A stretch of DNA of 64,000 nucleotides from Faecalibacterium sp. I4-3-84 (GCF_023347255.1 NZ_CP094466.1:1178001-1242000); one strand, 5' to 3'; counted from the first letter of the stretch, positions 1-8,560 are shown. Notes: generated by a model from the sequence alone, not told the origin. Program-made: numbers and translations.

Positions 1-440
1 AGCAGCGGGGTGAGGAGCGGAGCCAGCACGGTGGAAACAGCGGTCATGCCAACGGACAGTGCAACGTCGCCCTTGGAAAGGTAGGTCATCACGTTGGAAG
101 AGGTGCCGCCGGGGCAGGTGCCAACCAGGATCACGCCAATGGCCAGCTCGGTGGGCAGGTGGAACACCTGCGTGAGCGCCCATGCCAGAAACGGCATGAG
201 GGTGAACTGTGCAACGCAGCCCACGATCACATCCTTCGGGCGGCTGAACACCACCTTGAAGTCCTCCGGCTTCAGGGTAAGGCCCATGCCGAACATCACG
301 ATGCCCAGCAGGTTATTGACCCACGCCGTCTTTACCACGCTGAACGGGCCGGGGAAGAACAGGGCACCCGCGGCCACCACAATAACGATGGCGGCCATGT
401 ACTTGCCCACAAAGTCGCTTACTTTTTCCAGTGTTTTCAT
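1..440 (-). CDS. Bile acid:sodium symporter (BASS) family transporter, N-terminal part
   Basis: The reverse-strand reading frame begins with ATG at 440 and runs off the window start, giving about 146 residues. The sequence is hydrophobic with motifs typical of the BASS/YocS-PanS family: a GMGLTLKPEDF segment near residue 50 and the ILVGTCPGGTSSNVMTY segment near residue 105, which lies in the conserved core that binds sodium and substrate. Family members move bile acids, 2-keto acids, pantoate or similar organic anions with sodium. A T-box leader lies directly upstream, so expression should respond to an uncharged tRNA, which favours an amino acid or keto-acid precursor as substrate over a bile acid. 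The substrate is inference; family membership is solid. Confidence 0.85.
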   Translation of the reverse strand, partial: MKTLEKVSDFVGKYMAAIVIVVAAGALFFPGPFSVVKTAWVNNLLGIVMFGMGLTLKPEDFKVVFSRPKDVIVGCVAQFTLMPFLAWALTQVFHLPTELAIGVILVGTCPGGTSSNVMTYLSKGDVALSVGMTAVSTVLAPLLTPL

Positions 441-494
441 AGTTGTTTCTCCTTTTCCTTCTGACATGCTTTGGGACAAAAGCATCCGCAAAAT

Positions 495-780
495 AAAACG
501 CCCTTGTCCCTTACGGTCTGTAAGAGACAAAGGCGTGTAATATCCTCTGCGGTACCACTCTTATTGCCAGCACAACGCTGACCACTCAGTGCACGTCCAA
601 CAACGCGCGGCCCGTGATAACGGGGGCCTGCCGTTCCTGCTTACTGGGGCGCACACCACCCATTCAGCCGGAAAGCTCAGAGAGGATCTTCCCACGGATG
701 CCCTGCACTGCCTTGCACCAACCGGCAGCTCTCTGCAACATTCCTTCCGGGTACTCTTTCTCGTCATAGCCGTAATCTTC
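495..780 (-). promoter_or_regulatory. T-box riboswitch leader of the BASS transporter
   Basis: Read on the minus strand, a Stem I begins near 765 with a GACGAGAAAGAGTA K-turn-like start, followed by the AGAGAGCTGCC / GGTTGGTG / CAAGGCAG distal stem near 712-737. The invariant T-box bulge element AGAGTGGTACCGC lies at 549-562 and precedes a terminator at 499-535. This is the normal T-box order: Stem I, antiterminator, terminator, gene. The specifier falls around 684-688; ATC (Ile) is my best reading, but GAT is also possible because the spacing to the following GAG element differs by one base. The gene it controls starts 59 bases beyond the terminator. Confidence 0.88.
499..535 (-). terminator. 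T-box regulatory terminator
   Basis: On the minus strand ACGCCTTTGTCTCTTAC pairs with GTAAGGGACAAGGGCGT around a 5-base loop and is followed by TTTTATTTT. It lies just downstream of the T-box antiterminator element and is the conditional terminator of the leader. Confidence 0.88.
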
Positions 781-876
781 TTGGTGACATGGAGTATACT
801 CCCCTGCAAAGGCAAAGTCAATAGAATGGGTCCTTCTGATTTTTCATGCAGTTCATTTCAGGAGTGAAAGTGGTTC

Positions 877-1137
877 ATGCAGCAGACAAAGCAGAACGGC
901 ATCGGCACCGACTGCTCCGGCAAGATGACGCGAAGCCATGGTCTAAAGAGTAGGCTGGGTAAGATGCTCATTCTTTCCAACGGTTACTACGGCGGCATCT
1001 ACTACCACGGCATTTTGCTGGACGCTTTCCGCAAGCACGATGGCAAGCGTGCCCGGATCATGATGGAAGAGCACCTGCAGCACGGCCTGTACGATCTGGA
1101 ATCCGATAATCTTGGGCAGGAGAAAAACGACCTCTGA
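877..1137 (+). pseudogene. Remnant of a GntR/FCD-family regulator
   Basis: An 86-codon frame whose second half (about residues 43-76) resembles the last helix of the FCD effector domain of GntR regulators: a HGILLDAFRKHDGKRAR segment followed by MMEEHLQH. The DNA-binding domain and most of the FCD domain are absent, and the first 30 codons look like unrelated sequence. A bidirectional terminator follows at 1164. It is most likely a decayed gene; whether it is still translated cannot be seen. Confidence 0.5.
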
Positions 1138-1163
1138 GCCGCTTTTTCCTGTCTGATACGCAA

Positions 1164-1203
1164 AAAAGATCCCGTTCACCCAGAAGTGGACGGGATCTTT
1201 TAT
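1164..1203. terminator. Bidirectional terminator
   Basis: GATCCCGTTCAC pairs with GTGGACGGGATC around CCAGAA. T-runs flank both sides (TTTTATT on plus, TTTTTTG on minus), so it can end both the GntR remnant and the minus-strand flavoprotein gene at 1254. Confidence 0.85.
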
Positions 1204-1253
1204 TGCTTATGGGGCTTTACTGCAGCCGATCAGGCTTTGACGAAGGCAGCCGC

Positions 1254-3269
1254 TTACTTTGTAGCCAGATACTTGCCCAGCTCACGGCCCAGCGTCAGGC
1301 ACATACCAATGCTCACACCGGGGATCGGGGTGATATACTCGGGACCGAAGCGCATACCGCAGGTGTTGCCGGAAGCGTACAGGCCCTCGATGGGCTGATA
1401 ATCCTCGTTCAGCACCTGCTGGTCATTGGTGGTCACAAAGCCGCCGGTGGTCACCAGTGCAAAGCCCAGACTCGGGGTGGTGACATGGGCGTAGAAGGGA
1501 GCCTTTGCAACTGCATTCAGGAAGTGCGGGTCCTTGGCAAAGTCGCTGTCGTAGCCCTCGGCGCAAACCTTATTGTACTGCTCCACAGTAGCGGAAAGGG
1601 CTGCAGGCTCCACACCGATGTACTCGGCCAGCTGCTCGATGGTGTCAGCGCAGTACCAGCCGTTGGCGCCCTCGGCACCAGCAGCCTTTGCGGCCTCAAA
1701 GTTGCCCTTCATGGCTTCCACCACAGCGGGCATGTCGTACTCGAATGCCTGATGGCCGGGGAAGCCGCGCAGGATCTGGGTCTCATAGGTGCTGTCGTAG
1801 ATGGAGATGATATTGCCGCGCTTTGCACGTGCCATGAAGAAGCCGTTGATCTCCGGGCCGGCAAAGGCTTCGTTCTGGAAGCGCTGGCCATTCTCGTCCA
1901 CCCACAGGGGGCCGGGCAGATAGTCGGGCACGCCCATAGAGTCGAAGTTCATGGTGGAGATGTCGCCCTCCAGACGGCCGCCTGCCCACACACCCATCTG
2001 GATGGTGGAGCCGTCGCGACCAAAGGGAGCAAAGAAGTCCTCATCCTTGGTGAACAGACGCTTGATGTCCGGCAGCAGATCGTCCATCATTTCCTTGTTG
2101 CCGCCAAAGCCGCCGCCTGCCAGCACAACGCCGTTCTTCGCGTTGATCTTGAGGTAATTGCCGTCGCTGTCCTGTGCGATCACGCCGGTGACCTTTGCGT
2201 CGTCCATTACCAGCTGCACACCCTTGGTGCCAAACAGAGCGGTGGCATTGTCAGAGAAGTTCTCTTCCACATAATTGTAGTTATCCCAGCTCAGGTCCTT
2301 CAGCTCCAGCTGACCGGCGGTGTTGTTGTTCTTCTCGCCGCTGGTGGGGTTCTCCCAGTAGTTCTCCCACCATTCCAGTGTGCCGGTGTAGTAGTGCATG
2401 CCGTTGTTCAGCTGGTGCACGGTGTACTCGTTGTCCGGCCAGAACTGGATGCGGGTCTTGGCCAGCGTGTCCGGGTTGATCTTGTCCAGCCACCAGTCCA
2501 CAGTGCTGCCGCTGTTCTTGGCAAACTTCATCACCAGTGCGGTGTTTGCCTTGCCGTGGGTCTGCATCATCCAGTTGTTCACAAACTCCACTTCGTCCAC
2601 CTTGGGCACACCGTGGCTCAGCAGGTAGTCCGAGTTGATGTGGCCGATATCGTGGCCGACCGTCCACCAGCTTTCGCGGGGCATGGCTTCCAGCACCAGA
2701 ACGTTCTTGCCCTCTTCGGCCAGCTCACGGTAGCAGCTCAGGCCGGCATAGCCCATACCGATGATGGCAACGTCAACATCGTAGGTCTTGGTGATCTCAC
2801 TGTCCGGGATGGCTTCCGGGGCGGTGCGCCAGCTGGCAGCCTGCTCAGAAGCTTCCGGGGCAGACACTGCCGTGCCGCCCATGGCCTGTGTGATGCAGTC
2901 GTTCATGCACTGCTTCACAGCATCGCTGGTAATGGTTGCACCGGACACGCCGTCGATGGTGCTGTTCTGAGCTTCCAGCAGCTGCTTGATCAGGTCATCC
3001 TTTGCGGCCTGACCAATGGAGTCGGTCTCTCCGGACAGATCCAGCTGGATGTCGGTAATGGCCGTCTCGCTGAAGGTGGCGGTCATGGTGATATCGCTCA
3101 TGCCCTTGGCCGTGGCAGTGTAGGTGCCCGGGGTGTACTTTGCAGCGGCAGAAGATGCAGCCGTGCTACCGGAAGCAGCATTGCAGGCAGCCAGTGCACC
3201 GGCGGTGATGCCGCTCATGGCAGCAGCAGAAGCCAGCTTCAGAAAGCTTTTGCGCGAGATCTTTTTCAT
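1254..3269 (-). CDS. Extracellular FMN/FAD fumarate reductase-like flavoprotein (lipoprotein)
   Basis: 671 residues from ATG at 3269, chosen over an upstream in-frame ATG at 3359 because AAAGGAAC precedes it and the signal peptide starts there. Domains: lipoprotein signal with ISRKSFLKL and lipobox LAAC (residues 1-30); FMN-binding domain (about 45-125) with the covalent-attachment motif DGVSGATITS; then a FAD_binding_2 domain with Rossmann start DVAIIGMGYAGLSC and a GQRFQNEAF active-domain segment. The family includes fumarate, urocanate and related reductases that accept electrons outside the membrane; FMN is attached by ApbE. The actual electron acceptor is unknown. It is divergent from a LysR gene that probably controls it. 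A paralogue lies at 57337. Confidence 0.9.
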   Translation of the reverse strand: MKKISRKSFLKLASAAAMSGITAGALAACNAASGSTAASSAAAKYTPGTYTATAKGMSDITMTATFSETAITDIQLDLSGETDSIGQAAKDDLIKQLLEAQNSTIDGVSGATITSDAVKQCMNDCITQAMGGTAVSAPEASEQAASWRTAPEAIPDSEITKTYDVDVAIIGMGYAGLSCYRELAEEGKNVLVLEAMPRESWWTVGHDIGHINSDYLLSHGVPKVDEVEFVNNWMMQTHGKANTALVMKFAKNSGSTVDWWLDKINPDTLAKTRIQFWPDNEYTVHQLNNGMHYYTGTLEWWENYWENPTSGEKNNNTAGQLELKDLSWDNYNYVEENFSDNATALFGTKGVQLVMDDAKVTGVIAQDSDGNYLKINAKNGVVLAGGGFGGNKEMMDDLLPDIKRLFTKDEDFFAPFGRDGSTIQMGVWAGGRLEGDISTMNFDSMGVPDYLPGPLWVDENGQRFQNEAFAGPEINGFFMARAKRGNIISIYDSTYETQILRGFPGHQAFEYDMPAVVEAMKGNFEAAKAAGAEGANGWYCADTIEQLAEYIGVEPAALSATVEQYNKVCAEGYDSDFAKDPHFLNAVAKAPFYAHVTTPSLGFALVTTGGFVTTNDQQVLNEDYQPIEGLYASGNTCGMRFGPEYITPIPGVSIGMCLTLGRELGKYLATK

Positions 3270-3379
3270 CTTGGTGGTTCCTTTCGTTTTTCTCTTTCTT
3301 CTCAATGTGCGGGGTCGTGTGCCCCTTTCGATTGTTAATTCTATCACAATATCTCTCACTTGAAAAATATTGCTTTCTT

Positions 3380-3406
3380 CTTATAATTAGAAGTAAAAGT
3401 TATAAG
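3380..3406. promoter_or_regulatory. Candidate LysR operator
   Basis: A perfect inverted repeat CTTATAA-N13-TTATAAG lies in the 166-base space between the divergent flavoprotein and LysR genes. It fits the T-N11-A style of LysR binding sites. Function is inferred from position. Confidence 0.5.
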
Positions 3407-3435
3407 CAATTTTTTAAGAGAAAAAGGAGCCGGTC

Positions 3436-4317
3436 ATGACCCTGCAGCAGATGCGCTATTTTATTGCGGTGGCACAGAATTTGAGCTTTTCCAAAGCGGC
3501 ACAGCAGCACTATGTTTCCCAAACGGCGGTCAGCCAGCAGATCAAGCTGCTAGAAGAAGAACTTGAAACTGAGCTGTTCCAGCGCACACGGCACTCGGTG
3601 GCGCTTACCAGTGCCGGGCAGGTATTCTACGAGTATGCGGTGCGCATCACCGACCTTGCGGAGGATGCCGCCCGCCGCACCCGCGCCGCTGCCGCCGAGT
3701 GCAGCACCCCGCTTGAGATCGGCATGATGAGCGGCATGGAAAATCTGCCCATTCTGGAAAAGCTGCTGCTGTTCAAGGAGCAGCACCCTGCCATTCCGCT
3801 GCACTTTCATCTGGTGGATTTTCCCACCCTGAAAAAACGCCTGCAGCAGAAAAAGCTGGACTTTGCCCTGCAGCTGGAGCTGGTCCCGCTGGAGGATACC
3901 CCCTCCCTGCTGCGTGCTCAAGTAGGCCAGCTGCGCCAGTACGTAGTGCTCAACCGTCAGAGCCACCTGTCCAGCTATGCGTCCCTGCACCGCAGCCAGC
4001 TTGCCAGCGAACAATATTATGTACCCGCCATGGACCGGGAGCTGTGGAACCAGTTTGCGCAAGTCCTCACCCGCCACGGCAGCGACCCGCAGAACATCAA
4101 ATTTGCGTATTCCATGGAGGAGTTGATGCTGCAGCTGGCTTTCTACGGCGGCTATACCATCCTTGCCGAGCCGGTGCTGGCTCAACTGCCCGCCAACAAA
4201 AACCTCACCTTTATCCCGCTGGAAAACGATACCGTTCCCGCTTGGGCCGTGTGGAACCGCGAGAACATCTCGCCCGCCCTCCAACTGCTTCTGCGTGAGC
4301 TGGATATTGACCCGTGA
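3436..4317 (+). CDS. LysR-family transcriptional regulator
   Basis: 293 residues, normal length for the family. The N-terminal winged helix-turn-helix is clear (MTLQQMRYFIAVAQNLSFSK, then a QTAVSQQIKLLEEEL recognition region at about residues 30-45), followed by a periplasmic-binding-like effector domain. The start has AAAAAGGAG about 7 bases upstream. It is transcribed away from the flavoprotein gene at 1254-3269 across 166 bases holding an inverted repeat, the usual layout for a LysR protein controlling its divergent neighbour. The inducer is unknown. Confidence 0.93.
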   Translation: MTLQQMRYFIAVAQNLSFSKAAQQHYVSQTAVSQQIKLLEEELETELFQRTRHSVALTSAGQVFYEYAVRITDLAEDAARRTRAAAAECSTPLEIGMMSGMENLPILEKLLLFKEQHPAIPLHFHLVDFPTLKKRLQQKKLDFALQLELVPLEDTPSLLRAQVGQLRQYVVLNRQSHLSSYASLHRSQLASEQYYVPAMDRELWNQFAQVLTRHGSDPQNIKFAYSMEELMLQLAFYGGYTILAEPVLAQLPANKNLTFIPLENDTVPAWAVWNRENISPALQLLLRELDIDP

Positions 4318-4427
4318 CCTGCTGCAGAATGCATTGACGATCTTGCGCAAAAGCGCTGCTCTTTTTTCAGAAATTCAGCAAGAAAAGTCTCTCCGGCGAT
4401 GCGTGGAGAAATGCAAAGGTCGATCAC

Positions 4428-4550
4428 ATGAATCAAAACGATCCTGTCCCGGACGATTTCACTCTTTCGCCGGCCCTTGTGGATGCACTGCCCGCGCTGT
4501 TTTTTGCCTGCAACATGGTACTGGTGGCAGGAATTTTGCTTTTATCATGA
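4428..4550 (+). pseudogene. Possible small membrane-protein fragment (40 codons)
   Basis: An open frame starting with ATG at 4428 (AAAGGT upstream) encodes a short acidic N-terminus followed by one hydrophobic stretch and ends TGA at 4548-4550. It looks like the first part of a small membrane protein. An inverted repeat GAGCCGG...CCGGCTC follows at about 4560-4598. I do not recognise a family. Coding status is doubtful. Confidence 0.25.
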
Positions 4551-4749
4551 ATATGCAGTGAGCCGGAAGCCTCTGATCTACAGAAGACTCCCGGCTCATT
4601 TGCTATGGATTTTTTACGTGGATGCCGTTCGAGTCCTTGATCGAAACAAAAAATTCCACGTCATACGACTTGGGATTTTCTGGTAGCCTATTCTGTTGCT
4701 CAAACATCCCACTGGGGTGTTTATTGCTGTCGCAAACGCAAACTTCCGA

Positions 4750-4808
4750 TAAACAAAAACGTACCCGAACCCTTTCTCATAAAGAATCGGGTTCGAGTAC
4801 GAACTGTA
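4750..4808 (-). terminator. tRNA-Val(CAC) trailer and terminator
   Basis: On the minus strand GTACTCGAACCC pairs with GGGTTCGGGTAC and is followed by GTTTTTGTTT. The same sequence, with one T-run indel, follows the tRNA-Val(GAC) gene at 39449. Confidence 0.85.
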
Positions 4809-4885
4809 TGGTGGAGAATTAGGGACTCGAACCCCAGACCCCCTGCGTGTGATGCAGGTGCTCTAACCAGCTGAGCTAATCCTCC
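4809..4885 (-). tRNA. tRNA-Val (CAC anticodon)
   Basis: Minus-strand cloverleaf: acceptor GGAGGAT pairs with ATTCTCC, D-arm TTAGCTCAGCTGGTTAGAGC, anticodon stem CCTGC/GCAGG with loop ATCACAC (anticodon CAC, reads GTG), T-arm with GGTTCGAGTCC-type loop, discriminator A, and CCA encoded at 4809-4811. Confidence 0.95.
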
Positions 4886-5063
4886 ATATTTTGTTTTGTG
4901 CGTTCCGAACTGGAACGTGATTATTATAGCACGGCCTTTGCCAAAATGCAAGCCCTAATTTTAAAAAAATCACACTTTTTGTATCCGCTTTCCGGTTGCC
5001 CTTTGATGCCAAATCGTGTATACTGAACACAGAAACTTTCCCACCGGGAAAAGAGGTACAAAA

Positions 5064-5231
5064 ATGCTGACACTTCGTGGAATCATTACGCTGATCGTTC
5101 TGATCGTTCTGTTTGCACTGGCCGTTGTGTGGATCTCCAAGCAGGGCGGCTGGAAGGGCGAGGGCTGCGGCGGCAACTGTGCATCCTGCCACAGCCACTG
5201 CGAAAAACAGGACCCGAACAAAAAAGCCTGA
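5064..5231 (+). CDS. FeoB-associated Cys-rich membrane protein
   Basis: 55 residues from ATG at 5064, chosen because AAAGAGGTAC sits 6-10 bases upstream; an earlier in-frame ATG at 5016 lacks a ribosome site. One N-terminal transmembrane helix (about residues 8-28) is followed by a basic segment and a cysteine cluster GCGGNCASCHSHC. This is the shape of the small FeoB-associated Cys-rich family found next to ferrous iron transporters. Here no feoB is adjacent, so a link to iron is by family only. A strong terminator follows 7 bases after the stop. Confidence 0.75.
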   Translation: MLTLRGIITLIVLIVLFALAVVWISKQGGWKGEGCGGNCASCHSHCEKQDPNKKA

Positions 5232-5238
5232 GTTCAAA

Positions 5239-5280
5239 AATGCCCCCGGACATTGCCTGCTGGCAGCGTCCGGGGGCATT
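5239..5280. terminator. Bidirectional terminator
   Basis: AATGCCCCCGGAC pairs with GTCCGGGGGCATT around a 16-base loop, between the convergent Cys-rich peptide gene and the HTH gene ending at 5287. Confidence 0.8.
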
Positions 5281-5286
5281 CTGCTT

Positions 5287-5857
<571 letters not shown>

Positions 5858-5893
5858 ATTCCGCTCTCCTTTTTTCGTATCGGCAACGCCGTT

Positions 5894-5996
5894 CTACAAT
5901 CTTTAGTTGTAGTATATTCCCGCATTGATTCAGTGTCAACCCATTTTTGCAAATTCGCAGAAAAAAGTTGATTTTAATGCAATTTTTTGGTATACT
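5894..5996. promoter_or_regulatory. Divergent promoters and operator of the HTH/repressor pair
   Basis: Minus promoter: -35 TTGACA at 5934-5939, 17-base spacer, -10 TATACT at 5911-5916. Plus promoter: -35 TTGATT at 5968-5973, 17-base spacer, -10 TATACT at 5991-5996. A perfect inverted repeat CTACAA-N7-TTGTAG at 5894-5912 overlaps the minus -10 and start site and is a good operator candidate. Confidence 0.65.
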
Positions 5997-6052
5997 TCTG
6001 GTAACAGCATTCTTTTTACAGAACAACCATACGTTTTTCAGAGAGGTTTCGC

Positions 6053-6670
6053 ATGTCTGAGCTATCTACCCGTCTGCATCTGCGCCGCAAAGAACTGGGC
6101 CTTTCGCAGGAAGAGCTTGCCCAGCGCATGGGCTATCGGTCCAAATCCTCCATTACCAAGCTGGAAAAAGGCATCAACGACCTGCCGCAGTCCAAGGTGG
6201 AAGAGCTGGCAGCCGCGCTGGAGACCACCCCTGCCTATCTGCTGGGGCTGGACACACCCTGTCCGCCGCCGGGCTTTGAGCCGCTGCCTGCCATGACGCA
6301 GGTCCCGCTGATCGGTTCCATTGCCTGCGGCACTCCTATCACGGCAGAGCAGAACATTGAACGCTATATCGGCGTTCCCGCCGCGTGGCGCGCCGATTTT
6401 GCCCTGACCTGCCACGGTGACAGCATGTCCCCCACCATCTGCGACGGCGACATCGTATGCATTCGCTGCCAGCCGGAGGTGGAGCAGGGCGAGATCGCCG
6501 CAGTGCGCATTGGCGGCGAGGCCACCCTCAAGCACTTTCACCGGCAGGGTGATGCTGTGATGCTGCTTGCGGACAATGCCGCCGTCTGCCCACCCATGAT
6601 CTTTACCGGCCCGCAGCTGGAAGAGCTGCACATCGAGGGCCGGGCCGTCGGCCTGTGCCGGGGGCTGTGA
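6053..6670 (+). CDS. HTH-S24 repressor (CI/LexA-like, self-cleaving type)
   Basis: 205 residues. An XRE HTH occupies residues 1-65 (LRRKELGLSQEELAQRMGY, and SSITKLEKGINDLP). A C-terminal S24 peptidase domain follows (about 80-200) with the catalytic serine in GDSMSPTI and the general-base lysine in GEATLKHFH; both dyad residues are present. The family includes phage CI repressors that self-cleave after DNA damage. It is divergent from two phage-like HTH genes, so the trio looks like a phage immunity region or a domesticated switch without the rest of a prophage. Confidence 0.88.
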   Translation: MSELSTRLHLRRKELGLSQEELAQRMGYRSKSSITKLEKGINDLPQSKVEELAAALETTPAYLLGLDTPCPPPGFEPLPAMTQVPLIGSIACGTPITAEQNIERYIGVPAAWRADFALTCHGDSMSPTICDGDIVCIRCQPEVEQGEIAAVRIGGEATLKHFHRQGDAVMLLADNAAVCPPMIFTGPQLEELHIEGRAVGLCRGL

Positions 6671-6718
6671 GCCGCCTGCAGTCTTTCAGGCACGTTTCAT
6701 AAAAGAAGGAGGCTTCTC

Positions 6719-6937
6719 ATGTTTTTCTCCCGCAAAAAGCCTGCCCGTTCTTACGACCCCGCCACCCAGCAGCCTGCACTGCGGTGCAGCATCTGCACCG
6801 GGGAGCAGGTGGCCGGTTTCATCTCCCCGGATGGCCATTTCGAGGACGTTCAGCTCATCCGCACGCCTCAGGAACTGGACGCATTCCGGGCACAGTACGG
6901 CATCCCGCCGGAATGCCCCCTGAAAAAGATCTATTAA
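6719..6937 (+). CDS. Conserved small protein of unknown function
   Basis: 72 residues with AGAAGGAGG upstream. The protein begins with a basic MFFSRKKP stretch and contains a SICTGEQVAGF segment and a LIRTPQELDAFRAQYGI helix. I recognise the pattern as a recurrent short protein in Clostridia, but know no function. It is 12 bases ahead of trmO and probably co-transcribed with it. Confidence 0.65.
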   Translation: MFFSRKKPARSYDPATQQPALRCSICTGEQVAGFISPDGHFEDVQLIRTPQELDAFRAQYGIPPECPLKKIY

Positions 6938-6949
6938 AAGGAGTTCACC

Positions 6950-7648
6950 ATGCCCACTGCACCTGAAGAGATGACCCTGAAGGTCATTGCCCATATCCAT
7001 ACTGCCTTTCCCACCAAGTTCGGCATCCCGCGCCAGAGCGGCCTTGTGGACGAGCTGCGCGGCGAGGTGATCTTTACGCCCGAATACCGCAATGCCGATG
7101 CCGTGCGCGGTCTGGAAGATTTCAGTCACATCTGGCTGGTGTGGCAGTTCTCCGGCGCGGTGCGGGACAGCTGGTCCCCCACTGTGCGCCCGCCGCGCTT
7201 GGGCGGCAACACCCGCATGGGCGTGTTCGCCACCCGGTCGCCCTTCCGCCCCAATCCTCTGGGCCTTTCCAGCGTGCGTCTGGAAGGCATCGAGCACCGG
7301 CCGGACGTTGGCCCGGTGCTCATCGTGCGCGGTGCCGACCTGATGGATGGCACCCCCATCTACGACATCAAGCCTTACATCCCCTATGCCGACTGCCACC
7401 CGGATGCCGCCGAGGGCTTTACCGGCCAGACCCAGTTCCACCGTCTGCAGGTACAGTTCCCGCCCGAACTGCTGGCACAGGTGCCGCAGGCCGACCGCGC
7501 CGCCCTGACCGGCGTACTGGCAGGTGACCCGCGCCCCTCCTACCAGCACGACCCGCAGCGGGTGTACGGCATGGAGTTCGGCCCGGTAGAGGTGCATTTT
7601 ACCGTGGATGGCGAGGTGCTCACCGTGACCGGCATCGCCCGCCGCTGA
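6950..7648 (+). CDS. trmO: tRNA (N6-threonylcarbamoyladenosine37-N6)-methyltransferase TrmO
   Basis: 232 residues. The TrmO/YaeB/TsaA fold is shown by the early IAHIHTAFPTKFGIPRQSG segment, the FSHIWLVWQF strand at about residue 60, and the hallmark RLGGNTRMGVFATRSPFRPN block at about 83-102 with GLSSVRLEGIE after it. The enzyme uses SAM to methylate t6A37 of ANN-decoding tRNAs in the cytoplasm. It sits between a small unknown gene and a LysR gene starting 12 bases after its stop. Confidence 0.93.
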   Translation: MPTAPEEMTLKVIAHIHTAFPTKFGIPRQSGLVDELRGEVIFTPEYRNADAVRGLEDFSHIWLVWQFSGAVRDSWSPTVRPPRLGGNTRMGVFATRSPFRPNPLGLSSVRLEGIEHRPDVGPVLIVRGADLMDGTPIYDIKPYIPYADCHPDAAEGFTGQTQFHRLQVQFPPELLAQVPQADRAALTGVLAGDPRPSYQHDPQRVYGMEFGPVEVHFTVDGEVLTVTGIARR

Positions 7649-7660
7649 GAGGAAGCGTTT

Positions 7661-8560
7661 ATGGAACTGCGGAACATCAATACCTTTTTGCACATCGCCG
7701 AGCTGCACAGCTTTTCCCGCACTGCGCGGCAGCTTGGCTATTCCCAGTCGGCGGTGTCCTCCCAGATCGCACAGCTGGAAGCAGAACTGGGCGCACCGCT
7801 GTTCGACCGCGTGGGCAAGACCGTGCGGCTCACCGATGCGGGCCAGACCTTTTTAGGCTATGCACGCACCCTGCTGGCCACGGCGCAGCAGGCGCAGGCT
7901 GCCCTGCAGCCCGCCCGGCAGATCAGCGGCAGTCTGCGCATCGCGCTGGCGGATTCGGTGTGCTCCACCTTCCTGCCCGGTCTGCTCAAACGCTACCACG
8001 CCCTGTGCCCGCAGGTGGAGCTGGTGCTGTGCACCGCCACTGCCGACGGGATGCTGCAGATGCTGGGCACAAATCAGATCGATCTGGCCTATACGCTGGA
8101 CCAGCCCCTGCTGCAGCCCAATCTGGTGCTTGCGGCGGATGTGCCGGAGCCGGTGTGTTTTATTGCACCGTCCGCTCACCCGCTTGCCGGGCAGGAAGTC
8201 GTTACGCTGGAAGAGCTGCCCCGGCAGGAATTTCTGCTCACTGAGCGCGGCATGAGCTACCGCGACGCTTTGGATCAGTGCCTTGCCGCCCGCGGCCTTG
8301 CCATCCACCCTTATCTGGAGCTGGGCAGCGCTGCGCTGCTGTGCCAGATGGTGGAGCAGGGCATGGGTCTTTCCTTCCTGCCGGAGTACATCGTGCGTCC
8401 GGCGCTGGCCGCAGGTCGTCTTGCCCGGCTGAATGTGCCGGACTGCACCGTGGAGATGCATCGTCAGCTGTTTTATCACCGTGACAAATGGCTGACCCCT
8501 CAGATGAAAGCCTTTATCGAGCTGGTGCGCCAGCCCGCGCCCAGCACTGCCAGCAAATGA
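7661..8560 (+). CDS. LysR-family transcriptional regulator
   Basis: 299 residues. An N-terminal winged HTH (MELRNINTFLHIAELHSFSR; SQSAVSSQIAQLEAELGAPL) precedes an effector domain (about 90-290) of normal length. It begins 12 bases after trmO, with GAGAGGAAG upstream, so it may be read from the same transcript. No divergent target gene is adjacent, so the regulon cannot be guessed. A strong terminator follows at 8605. Confidence 0.92.
   Translation: MELRNINTFLHIAELHSFSRTARQLGYSQSAVSSQIAQLEAELGAPLFDRVGKTVRLTDAGQTFLGYARTLLATAQQAQAALQPARQISGSLRIALADSVCSTFLPGLLKRYHALCPQVELVLCTATADGMLQMLGTNQIDLAYTLDQPLLQPNLVLAADVPEPVCFIAPSAHPLAGQEVVTLEELPRQEFLLTERGMSYRDALDQCLAARGLAIHPYLELGSAALLCQMVEQGMGLSFLPEYIVRPALAAGRLARLNVPDCTVEMHRQLFYHRDKWLTPQMKAFIELVRQPAPSTASK

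Noticed and set aside
1203-3338. A 711-codon plus-strand frame
   Set aside because: It is antisense to the flavoprotein gene, rich in His, Ala and Val, and has no recognisable domain; a shadow of high-GC codon use.
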